The notes beneath the pieces were generated by a model. That model made no database searches and was not told where the DNA came from. It worked only from the letters and a program-made list of their open reading frames with translations. From Leucobacter soli (GTDB lineage Bacteria; Actinomycetota; Actinomycetes; Actinomycetales; Microbacteriaceae): 64,000 nucleotides of DNA. The position numbers and the translations under genes were made by a program. Position 1 is the stretch's first letter; each line of letters opens with the position of its first letter. This document shows, piece by piece, positions 35,400 to 43,900 of the stretch. The stretch covers positions 62,001 to 126,000 of the forward strand of contig NZ_CAJVAP010000006.1 in NCBI RefSeq assembly GCF_910593785.1. Reading direction: 5' to 3'.

Positions 35400-35503
35400 T
35401 GAGGGCGGTCCCGGAACGCGGCTCCGCTGAGGCCGAAGCTGAGACTGGAACTGAGGCGCTGGGCGCTCCGACGTCGGCGCCGTCCGCCGATCCGGCGCGG
35501 CAC

Positions 35504-35509
35504 TACGAT
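35504..35509 (+). promoter_or_regulatory. -10 hexamer of proS
   Basis: TACGAT ends seven bases before the GTG at 35517, consistent with a near-leaderless mRNA. Confidence 0.5.
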
Positions 35510-35516
35510 AGAAGCC

Positions 35517-37298
35517 GTGTTGACACGCCTCTCGAACTACTTCCTGAAAACGCTCCGCGAAGACCCCGCAGATGCCGAGGTCGCGAGCCACAAGCTGCTG
35601 GTGCGCGCGGGATACATCCGCCGGCAGGCCCCGGGCATCTTCGCCTGGCTGCCGCTCGGCCTGCGGGTGAAGGCGAAGCTGGAGCAGATCATCCGCGAGG
35701 AGATGGCCGCCGCGGGCGCGCACGAGGTGCATTTCCCGGCTCTGCTGCCGCGCGAGCCCTACGAGGTGACCGGCCGCTGGGACGAGTACGGCGAGGCGCT
35801 CTTCCGTCTTCAGGACAGGCACGGCGCCGACTACCTGCTCGCGCCGACCCACGAGGAGGCCTTCACGCTGCTCGTGAAGGACATCGTGACCTCGTACAAG
35901 GACCTGCCGCTCACGATCTACCAGATCCAGGACAAGTACCGTGACGAGGCCAGGCCCCGCGCCGGCCTGCTGCGCGGCCGCGAGTTCACGATGAAGGACG
36001 CCTACTCGTTCGACGCCACCGACGAGGGGCTCGATGCCAGCTACCAGCTGCAGCGCGACGCCTACGAGCGCATCTTCCAGCGCCTCGGCCTCGAGTACGC
36101 GATCGTGTCGGCCGACGCCGGCGCCATGGGCGGCTCGAAGAGCGAGGAGTTCCTGCTGCCCACGCCGATCGGCGAGGATACGTTCGTCCGATCGGCCGGC
36201 GGCTATGCGGCGAACGTCGAGGCCTACCAGACGGCGGTGCCCGAGTCGTTGCCGCTCGACGGCCCCGAGCCTCTCGTCTACGACTCGCCGGACACGCCCA
36301 CGATCGAGACGCTCGTGGCGCACACGAACGCCGTGCTGACGCGGGAGGACGGCCGGGAGTGGACGGCCGCGGACACGCTCAAGAACGTCGTCCTCGCGGT
36401 GACGCCGATCGCCGGAGAGCAGGCGGGAGAGCGGACGCTCGTCGTCGTGGGCCTCCCCGGCGACCGCGATGCCGACATGAAGCGCGCAGAGGTCGCGTTC
36501 GCCGGTTCAGAGGTGGAGCCCGCGACGGCCGAGGATCTTGCGAAACACCCCGGGCTGGTGAAGGGATACATCGGACCGGGCTCGAAGTCGCAGGGCGGCG
36601 CCGTGCTCGGGCTCGAGGGCACGACCGGCATCCGCTACCTGCTCGACCCGCGCGTCGTGCCCGGCACCGTCTGGGTGACCGGGGCGAACGAGCACGAGAA
36701 GCACGTCGCGCACCTCATGGCGGGGCGCGACTTCGACGCCGACGGAGTGGCCGACATCGCGAACGTCCGCGATGGCGACCCCGCACCCGACGGATCGGGT
36801 CCGGTGACGCTGGAGCGCGGCATGGAGATCGGCCACGTCTTCCAGCTCGGCCGCAAGTACGCCGAGGCGCTCGGGCTCAAGGTGCTCGACGAGAACGGCA
36901 AGCTGGTCACGGTGACGATGGGCTCGTACGGGATCGGCGTGACGCGGATCCTGGCGATCCTCGCGGAGCTGCACCACGACGACCGCGGCCTGGTCTGGCC
37001 CGTCTCCGTGGCCCCCTTCGACGTGCACCTGGTGGCGACCGGCAAGGATCCCGTCGTCTTCGAGGTCGCGGAGACGCTCGCGGAGACGCTCGTCGCGGCC
37101 GGAGTCGAGGTGCTCTTTGACGACCGTCCCAAGGTGTCGCCCGGCGTGAAGTTCGGGGATGCCGAGCTTCTGGGCATGCCGCGCGTCATCGTGGTGGGCC
37201 GTGACGCGGCGGACGGTTTCGCAGAGGTGTGGGACCGCGCCGCCGGCACGAAGGACCGCGTCGCGATCGCGGAGGTGCCCGCGCTGTTCAGCGCCTGA
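35517..37298 (+). CDS. proS: Prolyl-tRNA synthetase, bacterial type
   Basis: Class II aminoacyl-tRNA synthetase. The 593-residue length reflects the bacterial form with the inserted editing (INS) domain, present between [12 protein letters not shown] and [11 protein letters not shown]. Class II motifs are seen: motif 2 in [26 protein letters not shown] and motif 3 in [16 protein letters not shown]. The N-terminus [21 protein letters not shown] is typical. A TTG at the next codon is an alternative start. It ends at a strong hairpin and is followed by the T7SS locus. Confidence 0.97.
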   Translation: MLTRLSNYFLKTLREDPADAEVASHKLLVRAGYIRRQAPGIFAWLPLGLRVKAKLEQIIREEMAAAGAHEVHFPALLPREPYEVTGRWDEYGEALFRLQDRHGADYLLAPTHEEAFTLLVKDIVTSYKDLPLTIYQIQDKYRDEARPRAGLLRGREFTMKDAYSFDATDEGLDASYQLQRDAYERIFQRLGLEYAIVSADAGAMGGSKSEEFLLPTPIGEDTFVRSAGGYAANVEAYQTAVPESLPLDGPEPLVYDSPDTPTIETLVAHTNAVLTREDGREWTAADTLKNVVLAVTPIAGEQAGERTLVVVGLPGDRDADMKRAEVAFAGSEVEPATAEDLAKHPGLVKGYIGPGSKSQGGAVLGLEGTTGIRYLLDPRVVPGTVWVTGANEHEKHVAHLMAGRDFDADGVADIANVRDGDPAPDGSGPVTLERGMEIGHVFQLGRKYAEALGLKVLDENGKLVTVTMGSYGIGVTRILAILAELHHDDRGLVWPVSVAPFDVHLVATGKDPVVFEVAETLAETLVAAGVEVLFDDRPKVSPGVKFGDAELLGMPRVIVVGRDAADGFAEVWDRAAGTKDRVAIAEVPALFSA

Positions 37299-37312
37299 CT
37301 CGCAGAGAGTCC

Positions 37313-37346
37313 GTCGAGCCCGTTACCGTCCGGTAGCGGGCTCGAC
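37313..37346 (+). terminator. Terminator of proS
   Basis: GTCGAGCCCG-T-TACCG pairs with CGGTA-G-CGGGCTCGAC around a two-base loop, giving a 15-16-bp stem with one T-G pair. It starts 15 bp after the stop and is followed by GCGTCTTTGG. Confidence 0.8.
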
Positions 37347-37386
37347 GCGTCTTTGGAGTGCTCCGGCATTCGTGTCGGTCGGGTCT

Positions 37387-37416
37387 GTGACGGTCCGACC
37401 CGTGACGGTCCGACCC
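37387..37416. repeat. Tandem 15-bp repeat upstream of the T7SS locus
   Basis: GTGACGGTCCGACCC occurs twice back to back (37387-37401 and 37402-37416), and a degenerate third unit may precede it. It lies 216 bp before the WXG100 gene start in a 333-bp gene-free stretch. It could bind a regulator; no evidence beyond position. Confidence 0.6.
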
Positions 37417-37473
37417 TTGATGAGGAGTGCTGCATTCGTGATTCGGCGCTCACAGCCCCGAAAAATGTGTGCG

Positions 37474-37479
37474 TATTAT
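37474..37479 (+). promoter_or_regulatory. Candidate -10 of the T7SS operon
   Basis: TATTAT lies in the only AT-rich patch (about 37462-37545) between proS and the WXG100 gene. It would give a leader of about 145 nt. No clear -35. Confidence 0.35.
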
Positions 37480-37631
37480 GAAGTTATTCACATATGACTA
37501 TGAGCATGCTTTTCGCTCGCTGTTCCTTGTTAGCTTTGATCCGTCGTCGCCGATGAGGCGCGACGACTGCCGACAACCGGATACCGCGACCCCCAGGTGA
37601 TTCGCGGATCGACACCCGAGGAGCATTCACC

Positions 37632-37928
37632 ATGGCGAACATCACTGTCTCGTTCTCCGAGATGCAGCAGGCCGCGATCGAGCTCGGCTCCGGGCGCGAG
37701 GAGATCACGACGCGACTGGTCGGCCTGCAGAAGCGCATGCAGGGCCTCGTCGCATCCGGCTTCGTGACGGACCAGGCATCGGCCAAGTTCGAGACGGCCT
37801 ACGACGACTACACGCGGGGTGCGAAGACCGTGATCCAGAAGATCGCCGAGATCGAGTCGTTCCTGAAGCAGACGGCGACGGCGATGGGCGAGATGGACGC
37901 GCAGATCGCGGCGAAGATCGGCGGCTGA
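37632..37928 (+). CDS. WXG100-family T7SS substrate lacking the central Trp
   Basis: 98-residue helical-hairpin protein, the size of EsxA. Two long helices flank a turn where WXG100 proteins have Trp-X-Gly; here the turn reads SGFVTDQAS with Phe44 in the Trp position. The C-terminal helix ends in a short tail (MDAQIAAKIGG) with no clear YxxxD/E secretion motif. The AAGGAGC-like site GAGGAGC precedes the ATG. First gene of the T7SS locus; probably secreted as a homodimer or with the next small protein. Confidence 0.85.
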   Translation: MANITVSFSEMQQAAIELGSGREEITTRLVGLQKRMQGLVASGFVTDQASAKFETAYDDYTRGAKTVIQKIAEIESFLKQTATAMGEMDAQIAAKIGG

Positions 37929-38022
37929 CCGGTGAGCGGAGCGCTAGGACGGCAGAGCGCGGCGGAGGTCCGGTCGTCTTCGGGCGTGCGCGGCCCGCGC
38001 TTGGCGGCGAAGGATCCGGCTC

Positions 38023-38325
38023 GTGGGTGCTGAGCTGCGGATATCCGAGGCGGCGCTCGCGGCGGCGCGTTCGGACCTGGCGGGTGCGGCCGGAGCGATG
38101 TCGGAGAGCGATGTCTCACCGCCCACGGACCGCGTGGCCAGTGCGAGCGGGATCGGCGGCGAGGTGGCCGAGTACGTGCGCCTCTGCGCCACGGCCCGCT
38201 CGGCGCTGTCGGAGGCGGCCACGACCGGGTGCGCGCTGATCGACGAGCTGGCGGAAGGCGGCGAAGGTCTCGACCGTCGCCTCGCGTCGGCGCTGCACAC
38301 GGGCGCCGCGGAGTCGAGGAGCTGA
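38023..38325 (+). CDS. Small helical protein of the T7SS locus
   Basis: 100-residue protein from a GTG with GAAGGA upstream. It is predicted all-helical (LRISEAALAAARSDLAGAAGAM; SGIGGEVAEYVRLCATARSALSEAA) with a polar break in the middle, the size and layout of a WXG100-like or LXG-associated partner, but without a WXG motif. It is 4 bp before the hydrolase gene, so it probably acts as its secretion partner or chaperone. No family name can be given. Confidence 0.72.
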   Translation: MGAELRISEAALAAARSDLAGAAGAMSESDVSPPTDRVASASGIGGEVAEYVRLCATARSALSEAATTGCALIDELAEGGEGLDRRLASALHTGAAESRS

Positions 38326-38329
38326 GACC

Positions 38330-40348
38330 GTGCACGTGCCGCTCTCATCCGCTTCGGTGCTCGCTGCCGCCTCGCCGATCGTCGGCACCGTCGACGAGAT
38401 CGATGAGATCGGCGCGTTCTTCCGCTGCACCGCCGCGGATTGCCGGGACTACGCGCGATCGGCGCGTTCGGCGGGTCGCCGGCTGGAGGAAGGCGCGGGA
38501 GCGGCGATCGATCGACTCGTCGCGAAGGTCGACGAACGGCTTCGCCCCGGAGCGGAGAAGCTCGAGCGGAGCGTCGTCGCCGCGGCGAAGGGCGTCGACG
38601 GCTACGCCGCGGAGGTGTCGCGCATCCATCGAGAAGCCCGGAACGCGCTGCGGGACATCGACGAGAGCCTCGGGGAGATCGCCGGGGCCGCATCCGCGCT
38701 CGAGGAGATCGAGGCGCGGATCCGTGTGCACGTGCTGCGGTCCTGGGACGAGGCGCCGCCGGGAACGATGCCCGCACCGCTGCTCGGACCCGCGGCGGCC
38801 GATCTCGACGCCGGGCAGCAGGCGGCGGCGAGGCGCATCATCGAGCAGCAGTACGCGGACCCATGGCTTCGCGCCGCCGCGCAGTGGAAGCACGCGCTCG
38901 AGGGCATCGCGGCGAAGAAGGAGCGGTGGGCGGAACTCCTCGATGAGCGGCGCACGGCGGAGCAGCGGCTGCTCAGATCGTTGAACGCCACCGAGCTCGG
39001 CGGCCTGATCCGAGCCGGCCGGCTCTCGGGCGGTCACACGCCGAGCGAGATCGTCTCCCTGTCGATCGCGGGGGAGTTCCGCGGCCGGGAGGGCGCACCC
39101 GGGGTGCGAATCTCGCACCCGCTGCTGGTCGAGCTGCTCGGCGTCGAGTCGGGTGGTCGCATCTGGGACGATCCGCCCGCGCCGACCCGTGTCGCCGCCA
39201 ACTGGGCGTCCCTCGATCCGGCCGAGCGGCAGCGCCTGATCGAGGCGACCCCGTGGGTGATCGGCAACCTCCCGGGCATCCCGTTCGCTGCACGCGACTC
39301 GGCGAATCGCCGAATGCTCGACTTCTACGACGCGCACCCGAGCGTACTGGGCGATCGCGGCCGGGTCGCCCTGCGCGAGCTGCAGCTGATCCGGGACCAG
39401 GGCGGCGATCCCCAGGTGAGCGTCGTCGCGCTCGACCTCACCGGGAGCGTGCCGAAGGTCGCCGTCGGATACGGCGACCTCGATCTGGCCGATCACCTGA
39501 CCTGGCAGGTGCCGGGCATGGAGAGCGACGCCGACAAGGCGCTGCGCACCTGGGATAGAGCGAGTCGGAACCTCTACGAAGAACAGCAGGACCTCCTGGA
39601 ACGGCGCAATCGTGGAGGGTTGGCCGGACTGGTCGCCTTTCTCAGCTACGACACACCGGATCTCGTCGACTCGCTCAACGAGAAGGGGGTGCTCTCGGAG
39701 CTGCCGGCCCGCGCCGGTGCGGATCGGCTCGCCGACGAGCTCGACGGCGCCTGGGCCGCCCGCAACCGCGGGCTCGGCGACCCGTCGGGACTCGGGGCGT
39801 CCGATCCGCCCACCATCAGCGTCGTAGCGCACTCCTACGGGACCACGACGGCTGCGAACGCCCTGATGCTGACTCGCATCGACGTGGATGCGTTCACCAT
39901 GGCGGGCTCCGCGGGCATCGATACCGGGCGTGTGGCAGCGCTCGACGAGCTGCGGGTCGCGACGGGCGGTTCCGGGTACACGAACATCTTCGCCAGCCAC
40001 GCGAGCGACGACCGCCTCGCCCCGCTGGGGCTGCGGTACAGCGGGCGGGCGAACCCCAACCCGGAGCTCAGCTACCGGGACGCACCCGACTACGCCGGTG
40101 CGCTGCACTTCTCGTCCAACGGGTACGTCGCACCCGACGGCGAAGTGTTCGAGCGGACCGACGGCCACAGTGTGATCGGCGAAGGCGACGGTACCGGTCG
40201 CCGGTCGCCCCGGAACCGACTCGGTTTCGAGGCGAGCGCAGGCCACGGCTACTGGGACCCGAAGACCCAGTCGCTGCGGAACCTCGCCGCGACCTCGCTC
40301 GGAATGACGGACCAGGTGCTTGGAGGACTGCATGTCGCGAAGAACTAG
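38330..40348 (+). CDS. DUF1023 alpha/beta-hydrolase, candidate T7SS effector
   Basis: 672-residue protein. Residues 1-220 are almost entirely helical and coiled, resembling the targeting domains of large T7SS substrates. Residues about 370-650 form a DUF1023 (Abhydrolase_8) domain. Its entry motif is DLDLADHLTWQVPGMESD; the nucleophile elbow VVAHSYGTTTAA puts Ser502 in G/A-H-S-Y-G; acidic Asp560/561 lie in ASHASDDRL and His639 in AGHGYWD. These make a plausible Ser-Asp-His triad. No signal peptide. GTG start 4 bp after the previous stop. Probably a secreted lipase, esterase or peptidase-like toxin; substrate unknown. Confidence 0.82.
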   Translation: MHVPLSSASVLAAASPIVGTVDEIDEIGAFFRCTAADCRDYARSARSAGRRLEEGAGAAIDRLVAKVDERLRPGAEKLERSVVAAAKGVDGYAAEVSRIHREARNALRDIDESLGEIAGAASALEEIEARIRVHVLRSWDEAPPGTMPAPLLGPAAADLDAGQQAAARRIIEQQYADPWLRAAAQWKHALEGIAAKKERWAELLDERRTAEQRLLRSLNATELGGLIRAGRLSGGHTPSEIVSLSIAGEFRGREGAPGVRISHPLLVELLGVESGGRIWDDPPAPTRVAANWASLDPAERQRLIEATPWVIGNLPGIPFAARDSANRRMLDFYDAHPSVLGDRGRVALRELQLIRDQGGDPQVSVVALDLTGSVPKVAVGYGDLDLADHLTWQVPGMESDADKALRTWDRASRNLYEEQQDLLERRNRGGLAGLVAFLSYDTPDLVDSLNEKGVLSELPARAGADRLADELDGAWAARNRGLGDPSGLGASDPPTISVVAHSYGTTTAANALMLTRIDVDAFTMAGSAGIDTGRVAALDELRVATGGSGYTNIFASHASDDRLAPLGLRYSGRANPNPELSYRDAPDYAGALHFSSNGYVAPDGEVFERTDGHSVIGEGDGTGRRSPRNRLGFEASAGHGYWDPKTQSLRNLAATSLGMTDQVLGGLHVAKN

Positions 40349-40916
40349 ACGAAGTCGGATGGCGGTCGCGAGCCTGCTCGCGGTCTGGTTCGCGCTCGGG
40401 ACGAGCGCGTGCGATGGAGGGATTCCCGTGCTCTCGGAACGGAATGAGGTCGCCGGTCGCACCCTGCAGGAGCAGCAGGAGTGGGCCGTCGCGCAGGTCG
40501 AGGCCGTGATCAGCGTGACCGGCACCGAGGGGCTGTGGCGCGGACGCGGAGAGACGGGGCCGCGATGGGACGAGGCGCAGCTGCGGATCCTCGATCGGTC
40601 GCGCCACGTGAGTTGCTCATCCGAGCCCGGGAAGGTGAACCCGGCGGGGCTGCTCGTCAGGGTGCGGACCGATCCGCTCGACGAGGACCCGTACCGGCTG
40701 GCGGAACGAGTGCGGGAGTACTGGGCGACCGAGGGCTGGACCGTCTCCGACGTCTACGGGGTAGAAGACAGCGCCGCGGCGGACAGCGCCCTGATCCGGG
40801 CCGACCGGGAGGACGGCGCGATGCTGGCGCTCAGCGCCTCGGACGCCGGAGGCGGGAGGCTGCTCTTCCTCGACGTGCAGGCGGAATGCTCGAACGATCC
40901 CACCGTGGCCTGGTGA
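40332..40916 (+). CDS. Lipoprotein overlapping the DUF1023 hydrolase gene
   Basis: 194-residue secreted lipoprotein. The ATG at 40332 follows GGAGG by five bases and lies inside the end of the hydrolase gene (17-bp overlap). The signal is MSRRTRRSRMAVASLLAVWF with lipobox T-S-A-C and lipidated Cys27. The mature part has alternating helices and strands (QEQQEWAVAQVEAVISVTG; RLAERVREYWATEGWTVSDVYG) and two more cysteines. Tight coupling to a putative toxin makes it a candidate surface immunity or chaperone protein. No known family was recognised. Confidence 0.75.
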   Translation: MSRRTRRSRMAVASLLAVWFALGTSACDGGIPVLSERNEVAGRTLQEQQEWAVAQVEAVISVTGTEGLWRGRGETGPRWDEAQLRILDRSRHVSCSSEPGKVNPAGLLVRVRTDPLDEDPYRLAERVREYWATEGWTVSDVYGVEDSAAADSALIRADREDGAMLALSASDAGGGRLLFLDVQAECSNDPTVAW

Positions 40917-40967
40917 GGGCCGAACGGTGCGCGCCAACGCTGTCGTCTCCTCGCGCGGGGTCGCGAA

Positions 40968-43900
40968 GTGAGACTCAAGCTCTCGCTGCTGCTCCCGGAG
41001 GGTGCGAGGAACGACATCTTGCTCTCCTGCGACGTCACCGCCACGGTCGGAGAGCTCGCGCGCGCCCTCATCCGTGCCGGCGCTGCGGGGAACCCCGAGC
41101 TGGAACGCGCCGCCGGGCAGCGTCTGATGCCGGTCACTCTGCTCGGACGCGCGGTCGGAGGCGAGTCGATCCTGCTCGACCCGATGTCGCCGATCACGGG
41201 ATCCGGCCTGCAGTCGGGCTGGGAGATCCGCCCGGTGGCGGAGTTCGGAACGGAGGACATCGCCGAGCGTCGCAAGATTCCCCGCCTCATCGAGGACGCG
41301 GGCGTCATCGAGGTGCGATCGGGCGCACAGCGCGGCGTGCGGTTCAGCCTGATCGCCGGGCGGAACCTGATCGGGCGGGATCGCGCCTGCCGGATCAGGC
41401 TCGCCGACCGCAGCGTTTCCCGGCGCCATGCGGAGATCCTGTTCGATCCGGAGCGCGGCTTCGTGATCCGGGACCTCGACTCCGCGAACGGGATCCTCAT
41501 CGACGGCGAGCCGTTTCGAGAGCGGGCCGTCTCGCGCCGCTGCGAACTGACCCTCGGGGATGCCTGTCTGACGCTCGTCCCCGGTCCGATCCCCGCTCCC
41601 GTACCGTCCCTCGTGCACGCCGTGACGCACATCCGTGCTCCGCGGGTGGTCCCGCGCTTCCCGTCGACCGAGCGGGAACTGCCGGCCCCGCCGGCCCCGA
41701 AAGAGGCCCACCGGCTCCCGATCGTCGCCGTGCTCGCTCCGCTGCTGATCGGGACCGCCATGTACGCGATCACCCGTTCCCCGGCCAGCCTGATCATGGT
41801 GGTGCTCTCTCCCGTGATGATGATCGGCGCCTGGCTCGACGGCGTGTTCGGAGGCAGACGGCGGTCGGGGCACGAGACGCGGCGGTTCGGCGAACGGCTC
41901 GCCGCCGAGCGCGAGAGACTCGACGAGCTGCGCCGTCTCGAGATCGCGGTGCGCGCGCAGGAGGTGCCGGCCACAGCGGAGGTGGAGGCGGCCATCGCGG
42001 GACGCGGGGCGCTCCTCTGGACCAGGCGGCCCGAGCATCGATCCTTCCTCGAAGTGCGGCTCGGCGACGGCGAGCTGCGCAGTCGAACGAGACTGGTGCT
42101 CCCGCCGCACGAGGATACGGCTCCGGCGCATCGCCGCGAGCTCGAGGCACTGGCCGACCGGTACCGCGACGTGGGGCCGGTCCCGGTGACCGAGCATCTC
42201 GACCGCTGCGGCTGCCTCGGCATCGCCGGTCGGAGCCGGCGTGCCGGCGGCATGGCACGGGCGCTGATCCTGCAACTCGTCGGCCTGCACTCTCCTGAAG
42301 ACCTCGTGCTGGCCTGTTTCGCCGGTTCGGGGCATGAGACGGAGTGGAGCTGGCTCGCCTGGCTGCCGCACGTCGACCCGGTCGGCGGACCGATCCCGAC
42401 GGGCCAGCTCGCCGACTCGCCCGAGCGCTGCACCGGCCTCCTCCAGGCGCTCGAGGCGCTGGCCGACGCACGTGCTGCGCACACGCGGGAGCGGCGGAGA
42501 ACCCGCTCCGACCTCGACGCCGGGGCCCAGGGGAGCACCGGTCCGTCAGATGCGGCGCCGGGGCCACCGGCCCTGCCGATCGTGATCGTGCTGGTCCTCG
42601 ACGGCCACGCCGCCGATCGCTCTCGCCTGATCGCGCTCGCCGAGGTCGGGCCGGATGTCGGCATCCACCTCGTCTGGGTCGCCGATGACCCGACTCGGCT
42701 GCCCGCCGCCTGCCGCACCTTCGTCGCATTCGACGCGCCGCCTCCGGACGGTGGCGTCTGCGGCGTCGGAAACCCCGGAGAGGCCGCCTCGACCGTGGCA
42801 GAAGACTGCGCGGAGGGTGCGGAGGCGCAGGTCGGTTTCGTGCGCAGCGGCACCGTGGTGCCCCTTGCGCGCGCCGAGTCCACCGAGCCGTCGACCGCGG
42901 CAGAGCTCGCCTGCGGCTTCGCATCCGTCGAGGACGCGGCCACCCGGGTGCTCGACGAGAGCGACCTGCCCCGGGCAGTCGCGCTCCCCGATCTGCACGA
43001 CATCGACCTCCTCGGAGGAGCCGAGCCGATCGTGCAGGCCTGGGCGTCGAGTGGTTCGATCCTCGCCGATTGGCGTCGCGGCGATGAGCGTCCGACCGGA
43101 TCCCTCGCGGTCGTCGTGGGGCAGGGCCCGGCAGGCCCGACGACGATCGATCTGCGATCGCACGGTCCGCACGCGCTGGTCGGAGGCACCACGGGCGCCG
43201 GCAAGTCCGAGTTCCTGCAGAGCTGGATCATGAGTCTGGCGGCGAGCGTCAGCCCCGACAGGATCGCGTTCCTGCTCGTCGATTACAAAGGGGGCGCTGC
43301 CTTCGCCGAATGCGTGGACCTGCCGCACACCGTCGGGCTGGTCACCGATCTCAATCCGCACCTGGTGAGCCGGGCACTGGTCTCCCTGCGCGCGGAGCTC
43401 CGCTACCGCGAGGAACTGCTCGCACGGCACGGGGCGAAGGATCTCCTCACGATGGAGCGCCGGTCCGACCCCGCGACGCCCCCGATGCTCGTCATCGTCA
43501 TCGACGAGTTCGCCGCACTCGCCGGCGAAGTGCCCGAGTTCGTCGACGGGGTGATCGACATCGCCCAGCGCGGCCGGTCGCTCGGGCTGCATCTGATCAT
43601 GGCCACCCAGCGACCCGCGGGCGTCATCACCGACAACCTGCGCGCGAACACCAATCTGCGCGTCGCCCTGCGCATGGCCGACGAATCGGACAGCACCGAC
43701 GTGATCGGCGTGCAGGATGCCGCCTTCTTCGATGCGGCCTCGCCGGGGCGCGGGGCCATCAAGATCGGGCCGGGCCGGATCGCGCACTTCCAGACCGGAT
43801 ACCTGGGCGGGCGGGCGGACGAGAACGAGCGCGGCGGCGAGATCGAGATCCGCTCGCTCGGCTTCCGCGGCGACGAGCAGTGGGATCTCCCGGTCGCAGA

